64,000 nt of DNA from Candidatus Vondammii sp. HM_W22 (lineage in GTDB: Bacteria; Pseudomonadota; Gammaproteobacteria; Chromatiales; Chromatiaceae): positions 1,240,001 through 1,304,000 of the forward strand of contig NZ_CP099567.1 of assembly GCF_022530855.2 (NCBI RefSeq), written 5' to 3'. The notes under the pieces were generated by a model. The model saw only the letters and a list, made by a program, of their open reading frames with translations, was not told the DNA's origin and did no database searches. The position numbers and the translations under genes are program-made. Numbering within the stretch: position 1 is the stretch's first letter; every line of letters begins with the position of its first letter. This document shows positions 8,363-17,933 of this stretch, in pieces.

Positions 8363-10075
8363 TTACTCTTTTGCAAAAAAAACACCATTCTGTTTTGACC
8401 AAGCCTCGTAGTGATACTGATATACTTGATGGCTTCCCAAGTAGTTTATCTCAATTGAATCAGTCTCTTCAAAGAATGATGGCGCAAAAATAAAAGCGGC
8501 TTCTAATGCGGCTTTTGAGAGCCAGGGGTCAGTTACTGGCAGCTCACTTATCTGGGCAATCCGCTGTGATGCGGTTAATCCTCGAATTGTACCAATGGTC
8601 CAACCCCACTCACCAAAGGTGGGCACATTGGTATGATACTGCTCGATTTTATAGCCCGCCGCCTGCATGGTTTTTCCAATAGAAATAAAGGCTTTCTTTG
8701 CATGATAGGGTGATGTCGACTGCACGGCAATGGCTCCGTCACCTGAGAGCAGCTCCTTCAGTCGTGCATAAAAGAAGTCGGAATAGAGCTTATTCAGATC
8801 AGGATGACTGGGATCAGTGAGATCAACAATGATGGTATCGAAATGACGCTTCCCTGTGACCAATCGTTCCACTTCAATAAAGGCATCTCCAATAATGATG
8901 GAGACCCTTGGGTCATTAAAGGCATCCTGATTAAGGCTCAGCAGCATCTGCTCGACATCAGCCGGGGCATCCGGATCTTCTCCTTTGAAGAGGGCGATCA
9001 TTGCCTCATCAAGGTCAATCAGTGTTACCTGCCTGGGGTTCCATCGCAGAATATCCCGCACGGCCATGCCATCACCACCGCCAATCACCAGTACACTGCC
9101 GCGTCGGGCAGAGGATAGCAGCGCCGGATAGGTCAAATAGCTGTGGTAGATATTTTCATCACTGCTGGAGAACTGTAGCCGCCCATTGATATAGAGACTC
9201 AGCAGGCTCGGTAGCCCCTGTCCTACATGACGGCGGGTCAGCGTGAGGTGTTGATAAGGCGTTACCTTGCTGTAGATGGGGGTGTCTTTAAACAGGGTGT
9301 AGTTCATCTGTAGAACCCAACCGCTACCATTAATGGCCAGCACGATGAGAACAATAGCCAACCCGGCATGCACAATCCACAACCTGACTGGCTGGATAAT
9401 TCTTGATTGATAACGCCAGAGAAAGATAAGTCCAATCAGCAGATTGACCGCAGCAGTCCCCACCGCAGCGGTGATAATCGGGATGTTGAGACAGATTCCA
9501 ACCCAGATTGCCGCCCCAATCCCCGCGCCAATATAATCTGCACCATAAATCGTGCCGGTATTGTGAGCCAGATGTTTTCCGTGAACCTGCTCACGCACCC
9601 GTGCGATGAGTGGAATCTCCATCCCAATCATTGCTCCTAAAATAAATCCTGCAACAAAAGGGGTGTAAAAAGCGAGGGTCTGCAGCGCAGCAATAAAGCC
9701 GCCATCTGTGGTGATTGAAGGGTGTAGCCCGTAGATCTGCTGTAGCCACACAGGCAGGGTGTAAGTAAGGGCGAGCATCCCTGCCATCACCAGAATTGAA
9801 CAGCCGCCCAGCAGGCCGATCCCGACCTCAAGCCAAGCAAAGCCAGTAAATGGGCACTTGACCCAGCGGGCTAGAAAGGCGCCGACGCCCATCGCTACGA
9901 TCATTATGCCAATCATGGCATAGATGGTACTTTCTACTGCGCCAACGATGCGCCCTGCATAGTGCGCCAGTAGATACTCATAGATCAGCCCGCATCCAGC
10001 CAAAATCAACATGCTGACAATTAGCAGTGCATCGTGACCCAATAACTGCCTGGATGACGGAGCTGTGGTTTCCAT
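8363..10075 (-). CDS. Membrane-embedded polyamine aminopropyltransferase (spermidine synthase-like)
   Basis: A 570-residue fusion. Residues 15-255 form about seven transmembrane helices. Residues 290-540 form a spermidine synthase domain: YINGRLQFSSSDENIYH (295-311), the SAM-type glycine loop VIGGGDGMA (330-338), and VDLTDP (417-422) with the catalytic Asp. In this family decarboxylated SAM donates an aminopropyl group to a polyamine such as putrescine. The partner speD, which makes the donor, is four genes upstream in the same operon. Why the enzyme is tied to the membrane is unknown; the acceptor may be a membrane-proximal amine. Confidence 0.9.
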   Translation of the reverse strand: METTAPSSRQLLGHDALLIVSMLILAGCGLIYEYLLAHYAGRIVGAVESTIYAMIGIMIVAMGVGAFLARWVKCPFTGFAWLEVGIGLLGGCSILVMAGMLALTYTLPVWLQQIYGLHPSITTDGGFIAALQTLAFYTPFVAGFILGAMIGMEIPLIARVREQVHGKHLAHNTGTIYGADYIGAGIGAAIWVGICLNIPIITAAVGTAAVNLLIGLIFLWRYQSRIIQPVRLWIVHAGLAIVLIVLAINGSGWVLQMNYTLFKDTPIYSKVTPYQHLTLTRRHVGQGLPSLLSLYINGRLQFSSSDENIYHSYLTYPALLSSARRGSVLVIGGGDGMAVRDILRWNPRQVTLIDLDEAMIALFKGEDPDAPADVEQMLLSLNQDAFNDPRVSIIIGDAFIEVERLVTGKRHFDTIIVDLTDPSHPDLNKLYSDFFYARLKELLSGDGAIAVQSTSPYHAKKAFISIGKTMQAAGYKIEQYHTNVPTFGEWGWTIGTIRGLTASQRIAQISELPVTDPWLSKAALEAAFIFAPSFFEETDSIEINYLGSHQVYQYHYEAWSKQNGVFFAKE

Positions 10076-10080
10076 TTTAG

Positions 10081-10968
10081 CTACCCAAGCAGTGAACTCA
10101 CAATCAACCCGACTGCAATAAAGAGCGTAGCTTCAATAGAGGCCACACCAATATTCTGCTGCTCATCTACCTCTTGGACCACATCAATATTGTGCAATAC
10201 CGCATGGCGCGCTAGCACTGCGAGCCCACTGATAACGGCTGTAATGGCCAGTGCCACAAACAGCCAGTTGAATATTAATCCGACAAAAGAAAGGGAGTGG
10301 TATGCAACGAGGCCAGAGGCAGCCTTAACACCAAATGCAGCGCTCATGAGATGTCCAAAATAACGAATAGCCAGAGCACTGTTGCCATTCTCCAGTGCCT
10401 GTTGCAGGACTTTACCATTATGTCGCTTTTCATAGATTCGACCGCGCAGTCGAGTAACGGCCAATAAGACAACCTGCGCCACAAAGAAGACCATAATCAC
10501 AGAAAGTATGCTTGGCCATGAGTCAGACTCCACCCAATGAGCCGCTGTATTAATGATCAGTCCCAATGCAATTAGATTAGCTGCTTGCACAATACCGGCG
10601 GCAATGTTCTTTTCATGCACCTGCTGTTTAAGTGAAAAATGGTGGAAGATCACCTGATCATTAATAATCGTCCCTACCTTCAATAGCACGATACCAATAA
10701 TCGCATAAATAATTACATTCCAGGCCTCATTGAGAATTCCTTCAGATGCCTCCCCACTGACCGCACCTGCCAAAACCAGCGCCAGAGCCAGTGTCCCACC
10801 CGCCACTGAAATGCCAAAGGCATAGTTATCCCGTGTTGCCAGCTCAGTCGTTGTATCCACCCCTGCCAACAGGCCTTGAAGATAACGCAACGCACAGATA
10901 GCACCTACAGCGATAAGCAGGTCTACAAAGACAATACTGATCGCCCATAGTGAAAAACCATTATTCAT
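10081..10968 (-). CDS. Tandem DUF350 membrane protein
   Basis: A 295-residue protein of about eight hydrophobic helices arranged as two similar halves. Each half has a NYAFGISVAGGTLAL or IGVASIEATLFIAVGLI type segment (the second half is degenerate) and a VIIYAIIGIVLLKVG segment. This is the DUF350 (YjfL) layout, normally one or two repeats per protein. It lies 5 bp upstream of the aminopropyltransferase gene. DUF350 proteins recur beside spermidine synthase-like and PspA genes; their transport or sensing role is not established. Confidence 0.8.
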   Translation of the reverse strand: MNNGFSLWAISIVFVDLLIAVGAICALRYLQGLLAGVDTTTELATRDNYAFGISVAGGTLALALVLAGAVSGEASEGILNEAWNVIIYAIIGIVLLKVGTIINDQVIFHHFSLKQQVHEKNIAAGIVQAANLIALGLIINTAAHWVESDSWPSILSVIMVFFVAQVVLLAVTRLRGRIYEKRHNGKVLQQALENGNSALAIRYFGHLMSAAFGVKAASGLVAYHSLSFVGLIFNWLFVALAITAVISGLAVLARHAVLHNIDVVQEVDEQQNIGVASIEATLFIAVGLIVSSLLG

Positions 10969-10987
10969 TTTGCTTCTCCGGTACTAC

Positions 10988-11977
10988 TTATTTTCCGCCA
11001 CTAAAGCTGCGGCTGGTGCGTGAGTATGAATTACGAGCAGAAGAACCGCCTCCAGCAAACTTACTCGGTGCTCTAAAGCTGCTGCGTTTGCTTTTACCCG
11101 AAAATTTATTGGCAGATTTAACAGAATTTCGCTTGGCTGCAGCTGATGCCCCTGCCTTGGTTTTGGCATATGGACTCTTGAATGACTGGCCACTTTTTTG
11201 AAATTTGAGCTTTGTTTTTGCTGCCTGGGTCTGCTGCCCTTTACGCTGTGATGGTGAGGTGTAGTAGTTACGCCCATAATCACTGTAGTAGCTGTAACCA
11301 CGATTACCTGCCCAGCCGCCATAGTAAATCGGGGGGCTAAGCACATGACTGAATAGCGAATACATGCCATACCACTCCCATAAGGAGCGCCCACTGCTAT
11401 TCTCTCGCCAGTGACCATAATTGGGATTGCCCACCAGCTGGCTACCCGCCCCATAATCGCCGCTCTGATTGGCCTGTTGCGTAGCCTCTTTGCTCATCGC
11501 CTCTACACGAGCCAGTTTGCCATTGGACATGTCCGCCAGCACATTGATGGGATCTGTCAGCATCATGCCAAATAGCGCAGGATCAGCCGCTACCTGAATA
11601 GCGTTAAACTCCTGCTGTAGCTGGATCACTGCCTGCTCACCCCCCTTAACCGCTTGGGGAACTGCTTTATTTGCGTTATCCAACCGCCCTTTTAATCCAC
11701 CCAAAATAGGGCCATTTGCTGTAGCATCCGTCGCTAATATTTCAACAATCCCTTTTAAGTCAGGAGACTGTTTCTTTACAACATCCGCATAAGATTTCAA
11801 CAACCTAACATTTCGAATAGATTGCCGGTTGATTTTAACAACGAGCTGTTTTAATTCAGCGTCTGTTTCAGACGAGGATGACTGTAGCGACTTTTGCCAC
11901 AATTCCTCATTCGAAGTGCATCCACTTAGCCCAAACAGGACAAGCAAGAGGATGCAAAGTATCGGGATAATTCTCAT
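10988..11977 (-). CDS. Putative lipoprotein with basic Ser/Gly-rich tail, polyamine operon
   Basis: A 329-residue protein from MRIIPILCILLLVLFGLSGCTS, a clear lipoprotein signal with lipobox LSGC. The first two thirds are helical (KINRQSIRNVRLLKSYADVVKKQSPDLKGIVEIL). A Tyr/Gly-rich stretch follows (PPIYYGGWAGNRGYSYYSDYGRNYY). The C terminus is strongly basic and rich in Ser, Lys and Gly, ending SRSFSGGK. It sits between speD and the DUF350 gene. I do not recognise a named family. The tail could bind an anionic surface or nucleic acid; that is inference. Confidence 0.72.
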   Translation of the reverse strand: MRIIPILCILLLVLFGLSGCTSNEELWQKSLQSSSSETDAELKQLVVKINRQSIRNVRLLKSYADVVKKQSPDLKGIVEILATDATANGPILGGLKGRLDNANKAVPQAVKGGEQAVIQLQQEFNAIQVAADPALFGMMLTDPINVLADMSNGKLARVEAMSKEATQQANQSGDYGAGSQLVGNPNYGHWRENSSGRSLWEWYGMYSLFSHVLSPPIYYGGWAGNRGYSYYSDYGRNYYTSPSQRKGQQTQAAKTKLKFQKSGQSFKSPYAKTKAGASAAAKRNSVKSANKFSGKSKRSSFRAPSKFAGGGSSARNSYSRTSRSFSGGK

Positions 11978-12017
11978 AGCACTCCCGTAGATCATCATGA
12001 ATTTTGTACCATATGCC

Positions 12018-12425
12018 TCACCCAACATATAAAGGATCAAATTGAGTATGATAAGTTGGGAAGTCTGCAGAGAGAGTCATTGCATTAAATGGCAGACCAC
12101 GATCAATAGCTTGCACAGAGGTTACGGCACCAGCACAGGCCGAGGTGATCACATCAGCAGCTCGTAGTGGCCTGCAATCACCACACATAAATACATCAAA
12201 GGCCGCATAATTATGCTCAGGCCAAGTATGCACCGTCATGTGTGATTCAGCCAACAGCACCACCCCCGTTATGCCTTTGCCTGTGCCAAACGGATGAAAA
12301 TAAGCCTGCAATACAGAGGCACTACCCGCTTTGGCCGCTGACACAAGCAGTCTCTCCAGCTCTTTTTCACTGAGATGGGCATGCTGTCCCTGACATTCGA
12401 TAATTAGATGGCGACCAATATTCAA
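12018..12425 (-). CDS. speD: S-adenosylmethionine decarboxylase proenzyme
   Basis: A 135-residue class 1B enzyme. The motif LLAESHMTVHTWPE contains the self-cleavage site, with Ser61 becoming the pyruvoyl group, and FMCGDC supplies the conserved catalytic Cys region. It converts SAM to decarboxylated SAM, the aminopropyl donor for the synthase encoded downstream. Translation probably starts at the TTG at 12425, 8 nt after GAGG; the next candidate lies inside the conserved domain. It is the first gene of the ten-gene operon, and an extended -10 promoter lies directly upstream. Confidence 0.93.
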   Translation of the reverse strand: MNIGRHLIIECQGQHAHLSEKELERLLVSAAKAGSASVLQAYFHPFGTGKGITGVVLLAESHMTVHTWPEHNYAAFDVFMCGDCRPLRAADVITSACAGAVTSVQAIDRGLPFNAMTLSADFPTYHTQFDPLYVG

Positions 12426-12447
12426 CCGTTACCTCGATTTCACCTGC

Positions 12448-12456
12448 ATTATAACA
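12448..12456 (-). promoter_or_regulatory. Probable extended -10 promoter of the speD operon
   Basis: On the minus strand TG-T-TATAAT is a perfect -10 with an extended TGN, 20-30 nt before the TTG start of speD. A TTGACA nearby is only 9 nt away and cannot serve as its -35. No regulator site was recognised. Confidence 0.45.
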
Positions 12457-12548
12457 AGAATTTGTCAAACCTAAAGATTCTGCTCAAGATCCGCAATTGA
12501 TTGTGGATCTCAGGTTCTAGCTTGCTCCTCTGAATAGCCCTCATGACT

Positions 12549-13320
12549 TTAGACCACTCCGCTATTCATTTTGAAACGGTCTTCGTACTGCTGGGGTGAC
12601 AGCAAACCATTTGTACCATGTCTGCGTGTCGAGTTGTAAAATAATTCAATGTAATTAAACATATTTTCTCTGGCTTCCCCTCTGGTTTTGTAAATTTTAC
12701 GGTGTATGCGCTCTCGTTTAAGTAGCTGGAAGAAACTCTCAGCTACCGCATTATCATGGCAATTACCTCGTCGCCTCATGCTCGGTTTAAGATTCTTGTC
12801 TTTTAAAAAAGACAACTATTCGTTGCCAGTGAACTGTGAACCCTGATCAGAATGAATGAGCACCTATTCGACAGGCTTACGTCGCCAAACAGCCATCCCT
12901 AACGCGTTGGGATAAAAGTAGTATCCGATACCCATGCCTTATCCGGCATTTCGACATCAAAGTGACGTTTAAGCCTGTCTGTCGCTGGTTGCAGAGTATT
13001 CTTCGAGTCGGTTGTAATGATAAACTTTTGGCCATCTTTGACTGAATACCGTGCTTCATCATCAGCCTAGCAACACGATTAACACCGATCTGCTCACCGG
13101 TATCGACCAGATCCTGATGTATCCTAGGTGAGCCGTAGATCTTACGACTGGCTTTATGAAACAGGCTGATTTTTCTCACGAGTTGACGATTGCACTTAGC
13201 TCGGGTGTTTTCCGGTCTGTCTCGCCATGCGTAGTACCCGCTGGGTGATACCTCCAGTGTCTGGCAGAGTCGGGTAACGTTATACTCCATACTGTTAGCT
13301 TGGATATAAGGTGTACTTCA
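12549..13320 (-). pseudogene. IS3-family transposase OrfB, frameshifted
   Basis: The minus strand reads MEYNVTRLCQTLEVSPSGYYAWRDRPENTRAK, then the HTH_21 region SRKIYGSPRIHQDL, and loses frame after about residue 90. The C-terminal part resumes at 12815 as LKPSMRRRGNCHDNAVAESFFQLLKRERI, which holds the catalytic Glu region. It then runs to 12549. Because of the frameshift and the missing middle Asp region it cannot be active. Confidence 0.8.
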
Positions 13321-13347
13321 CTTCAGCTCCTTTGCAAAGTACACCGC

Positions 13348-15221
13348 TGTAGATTCAATGGGTTGATGCAACACATTATACTCAATGATCAATTTATGGG
13401 GATTATGTGATGGCAAGACTTGGCAGACCTGGACTCACAGATAATCAAAAACAAGAACTATGGTCACGTTGGCGGAAGGGAGAATCACTTAGTGATATAG
13501 GCCGTGCCCTCGAAAAACAGCCTGCATCAATTTTTGGTGTGCTAAGATTATTTGGAGGGTATTGCCCTTCAGTTGAGTTATAGTCAAATCTGGTGTTTAG
13601 CTAGTTGAATCAAGCGGCAACCTGATCGATTCCTGCTACCTCAACACCCTCTTTAAATTTGATTCCGGTTATCACCTTCGCCAGGTAATCGAAACCCCGT
13701 AATCGTCTCCACTTCTTCTCGGCACACAGGCCGAGTTTGAACATCATGTGTAGCATGCCGTCACGCGATAGGCAGCCCTTGGAACGCTTGGTTCGATGGC
13801 GGATTATCCCGAAGGTGGATTCAATCGGATTGCTGGTCCGAATGCTCTGCCAGTGCTGCGCAGGAAATTGATAGAAAGCCATCAGTTCCTCTCGGTCTTT
13901 GTGCAGACAGATGGTAGCCTTCGGATACTTTGGCTCATACGTTTTGATAAACAGATCAAAGGCCTTTTCCGCATCGGCCTGGGTCTCCGACTGCCAGATG
14001 TTATGCAGTGCCTGCTTCGCTTTCGGCTGAGCTGACCTTGGCAGGCAGTTCAGCACGTTCATGGTCTTGTGCATCCAGCAGCGCTGCTGGCGCGTCTCCG
14101 GATACACTTCCTCCAGCACAGCCCGGAATCCCATGGCACCGTCACCGATCGCCAATTTGGGCGGGGTCAGTCCGCGTGACTTCAGTTTCAACAGTACCTA
14201 CCACCAGCTCTGTGCGGACTCCCGTACACCATCCTCAATTGCCAGAAAATACTTCTCACCACGCTCATTCACGCCGATCACCACCAGGGCACACAGCTTC
14301 GTCTGCTCTGCTCTCTGCCCACACTACACCCAATGGCCCTTATCCAGGCGCTCCTCGTACCAGCTCCGATATTCTTCTGCCCAGACCTGCTTCAGACGCG
14401 ACACCGTGCCGGCCGACAAGCCTGTTGCATCCGGACCCACCAGTACTTTCAGGGCTTCACCCATCTCTCCACTGGAAATCCCCTTCAGGTAGAGCCACGC
14501 CAGCGCCGCTTCCAGTGACTTCGTCTTGCGTGCATACGGCGGCACCAGCTCGCCGTTCTTCGCACGAACTTTGGGGATCTTGACCGTGACCGGCCCCAAT
14601 CCTGTCTGCAGTTTACGAGCTGGCAGGTGACCATTACGCACCACACCCGTCTTGCCATCCTCTGTCCGTCGCTCGACGTGCTCCGCCAACAGCTCCAGCA
14701 GCTCGGCCTCCACCACCTGGTAGATCAACTGCTCTGCACCGCTTCTCGGCAACTCTGTCAGCGGATCGATAATCGTATCTCGACCTGCCAGCTTAACAAC
14801 GTTATTCTTACTCATGGTGGCGTATCTCCAATGGTTGTTTTGATGTCTCGCAACAACAAATCAACCAGATACCCCGCTTTTTTTCAATTCCTTTCAAACA
14901 ACACTTTCAGTTGTAACTCGGTACAGTCATTAACTTGGGATAGGGGGATGGAGCTTTCCGGTCACAAGAAATTTACTATGGCGACAGATGCAAAAGTCTA
15001 CTTTTGTGACCCATAAAATACATGGAAAAGAGGGACCAATGAAAATACAAATCGGCTATTGAGGCAGTACTTTCAGAAGAAAACAGACTTATCGATTTAC
15101 TCTCAGGCACAATTAGATCGCGTGGCGAAAAAACTCAATTAACGACCGAGAAAAACATTGGACTTCGCCACTTCTGCAGATAAACTAAATGACGGTGTTG
15201 CATCGACCACTTGAATCTACA
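13348..15221 (+). mobile_element. IS30-family element split by an IS256 element
   Basis: The ends are TGTAGATTCAA at 13348 and TTGAATCTACA at 15221, followed inward by a GGTYGATGCAACAC sequence on both sides. A 2-bp GC flanks each end, as expected for IS30. The transposase start is at 13410 (MARLGRPGLTDNQKQELWSRW). After about 55 residues it is interrupted. The C terminus reappears at about 14900-15210 (LTWDRGMELSGHKKF, then NENTNRLLRQYFQKKTDLSIYSQAQLDRV) with stop codons and frameshifts. About 160 middle residues are missing. Confidence 0.75.
13575..14919 (-). mobile_element. IS256-family element (second type), decayed transposase
   Basis: It lies inside the IS30 remnant. The ends share GAGTTA..AGTC-AAA..GTGTT on opposite strands. 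The transposase starts at ATG 14815 (MSKNNVVKLAGRDTIIDPLTELPRSGAEQ) and matches the intact protein at 22103-23335 along its length. It has a stop after GHWV (near 14324) where about nine residues are lost, and a second stop near 14198. The DDE-region piece then runs from 14191 to 13610. No 8-bp target duplication is seen, consistent with loss of the adjacent IS30 middle. Confidence 0.8.
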
Positions 15222-15624
15222 GCGGCTTTTTTTAGTATTTAAAGCTTATCTTTTAACCGCTCGTTTTCCCGCTGTAGCGTGGTAATCTCTCTTTTTTTAC
15301 CTACCCAGATTACCGGTAAATGCCTGTTCACCCTTGCTATCCAACCGCTCCTTCCATTTGTAAAGTTGGTTTCTTCGGATCCCAAGCTCCAGGGCTATCT
15401 CTGAGGCAGGCTTGTCAGACTCATCCATCAGTCTGATAGCCTCCTGCTTGAACTCTCCTGTATAGGTTTTATATGGCTTGCGCTTTCTAGTCATTTGAAC
15501 ACTCCTTAAGCGACATTGTCGCGGATTAAAAGTGTCCGTTAAACTGGGGGAGGTTCACCCTGACCCCTACTCCTCTTTATTCCTTTTGTTGAACGTAAAT
15601 CAGCCCATGGAAACGACGAATAAA

Positions 15625-16112
15625 GCAGGTTATTGAAACGAAAAATATGACCAGGAGTCATTCCATGGCAGCGGCTCAGCCGTTTTTCAAACAGAGCTTC
15701 GTACAGCGCGTAGGGTTTATCTTCGTTGATGCGAGAAAGATTTAAGCGGGAAAGTTTTACACTGTCAAGATGATAGAGCCGATGCGCTTGTGCCGAGATA
15801 TTCTTGACAATATCACGTAGACTATTTCAGCCTGACAGCTGTGCCATCATGAGAGTCACGAACTGTGATCAGCGAGAAGCAGTCCGAAAGGAACGACCCA
15901 TATGATGCTGTTTTTTCAGTGTCCAGAATTCATGTCTCGGCACAAATTATAGTATTTGAAAGAAGATTGTATTACAATGATCCATGGCATGATTCTCTAT
16001 TTTTATTCAACAAGTTTATAGATAAATTCATTGTATCAATTACGGATGAATAAGGCCTCCTTAATCACCCGTTAACAGGATAGCAGTGATTCTGGTTATA
16101 GAATTACGAGCC
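15625..16112 (-). pseudogene. IS4-family (DUF4372-type) element, 5' fragment
   Basis: This stretch is nearly the same as 24007-24510, which is the N-terminal coding part and end of an IS4-type element (minus strand: MAQMSGRN-type start, SAQAHRLYHL, INEDKPYALYEALFGK). Only the first 100 or so codons remain, with stops. It is cut on both sides. Confidence 0.65.
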
Positions 16113-16261
16113 TTATCCAATAGTCTCCCCGTTCTATTCCAAACTGAAAACACAGATATTTCTCTGTACATACTCAAGGCCCAGGCTTCCATACAGAACG
16201 CGGGAATGAGCCATGTTATTTATCTTTATTTAATACTCAAACAATATAAGAGGATCACCCT

Positions 16262-17854
16262 TTGATAACCGGTAGTAAATACATTTCCAGCAATAAGCTC
16301 ATCATTCTGATTGCCATTTTTTTAACCCTATTTTACAACATTACCTTCTTCACCAACCTTGTCAGAGTATACCCAATCAATTTGAATAACTTAGGGTTTA
16401 TTGTATCCATCGCACTTGTTCTCGTCTGTGCTTTTATTTTACTTCTATCATTTACCTGCTATCGAAAGACCATTAAACCGATAATCATAACTCTCTTGAT
16501 AGTTTCAGCTTAATCTGCCTACTTTATGGATAGTTATAACGTAGTCATTGATGATCAGATGATCCGGAATATGGTCATGACCGACACCAGCTAGGCGATT
16601 GACCTAGTTAGTCTGAAGCTGGCTATGTATCTTCTTTTACTGGGAATCGCGCCATCAATATTTGTTTACCGTGCAGCCATAGATAAGCGCCAGATCAGAC
16701 AGGCGGTCACGTCAAGAATCATCCTGTCAGTTACCGTTTTATCTCTGGCAGTCGCTGTAGTATTTATGTTCAGCAGTCATTATGCATCGTTTATCCGTGA
16801 GCACAAACCACTGCGCTATTACACCAATCCGGCCACCTTTATCTATTCAACAATAAAATATGCAAAAGGATTTACAAAAAATAAAATAGATGTACTGCAA
16901 CCTATAGGTCAGGACGCAATAATTCCAGCGGACGACGAACACAGGGAATTGATTATTTTTGTTGTAGGTGAGTCTGCCAGATATGACCGTTTTTCCCTGA
17001 ACGGATATCAAAAGGAAACTAATCCCCTATTGAAACAGGAAGACGTTATCAGCTATAACAACTTCTGGTCATGCGGTACCTCAACAGCAGTTTCAGTACC
17101 CTGCATGTTCTCCATCTATAGCCGATCAGAATATGATAGTTCGAAAGTACAATCAACAGAGAATGTACTCGATATTCTGCAGCGTTCCGGTGTCAACGTC
17201 TTATGGAGAGATAATAACTCATCATCCAAAGGTGTTGCACTGAGAGTGCCTTATGAAAGTTTTAGAACAGCAGATACCAATCCGCTATGTGATGGTGAGT
17301 GTCGTGATGAAGGCATGTTGAATGGACTACAGAGATACATCAACAACCATAAATCCGGTGATATTTTTATTGTACTGCACCAACTTGGCAACCATGAACC
17401 GGCCTATTATAAACGTTATCCAGAATCCTTCGAGCGTTTCACTCCGGTCTGCAAGACCAATCAACTTGAAGAGTGCAGCAAAGAGGAGGTCAACAACACA
17501 TACGATAACATTATCCTTTATACCGATTATTTTTTATCGAAAGTTATTGCATTTCTGAAAGAAAATTCTGCAAATTTCGAGACTGGAATGATGTATGTGA
17601 GTGATCATGGCGAATCGCTTGGAGAAAACAGGTTGTTCTTGCACGGCCTGCCCTATCTCTTTTCTCCAGAGGAGCAGCGGCACGTCCCTGCGATTATGTG
17701 GTTTGGAGAAAGTTTCGACGATATGGATATTACCGCTTTACAACAAAAAATCGGAAAACGCTACTCGCATGACAATTTGTTTCACACCATCTTGGCTCTA
17801 CTGGAGATCGAAACCAACGTCTATGATAGTGAAATGGATATTTTAAAAAACTGA
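16262..17854 (+). pseudogene. eptA: Phosphoethanolamine-lipid A transferase (EptA-like) with two in-frame stops
   Basis: A single frame of 530 codons reads as an EptA/sulfatase-fold enzyme. N-terminal transmembrane helices (KLIILIAIFLTLFYNITFF) and a periplasmic catalytic domain carry FVVGESARYDRFSLNGY, the nucleophile region CGTSTAVSVPCMFS, and the metal motifs YVSDHGESLGE and FLHGLPY. The only lesions are TAA at 16511 and TAG at 16592, both in the membrane part, with no frameshift. The start is probably TTG 16262 behind AGAGGATC. Such enzymes add phosphoethanolamine to lipid A. The catalytic domain could only be expressed separately or by readthrough. Confidence 0.85.
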
Positions 17855-17933
17855 TTGTCACCTGCATTCCTTCTCTGAACGACGCGGGAAGGAACTCGCT
17901 TTCCAGGATGGCAAGAGTAACTGTCATCATTTT

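Larger units (their letters stand above)
12531..15557 (-). mobile_element. IS3-family element split by an IS30 element
   Basis: OrfA is read from ATG 15494 (MTRKRKPYKTYTGEFKQEAIRLMDE, then HTH and zipper) to about 15224. The same orfA resumes at 13347 as AVYFAKELK, and orfB runs from about 13320 to 12549. Removing 13348-15221 plus one GC restores the codons K-K-A-A-V-Y exactly, so IS30 landed inside orfA. OrfA has a frameshift in its A-run, and orfB is broken near 12870-12960. The outer end TGAACCTCC..AGTTTAACGG is at 15557. Confidence 0.75.

Noticed and set aside
12448-12470. TTGACA near the speD promoter as a -35 box
   Set aside because: The distance to TATAAT is only 9 bp; the extended -10 is the better reading.
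14008-14583. 191-codon open frame on the plus strand
   Set aside because: It lies antisense to the IS256 transposase remnant and has Ser/Pro/His-rich sequence typical of a shadow frame.
16505-16600. Stop codon recoding in the EptA-like gene
   Set aside because: Two different stop codons (TAA and TAG) are involved, and TAA and TAG end many normal genes here, so a changed genetic code is not supported.
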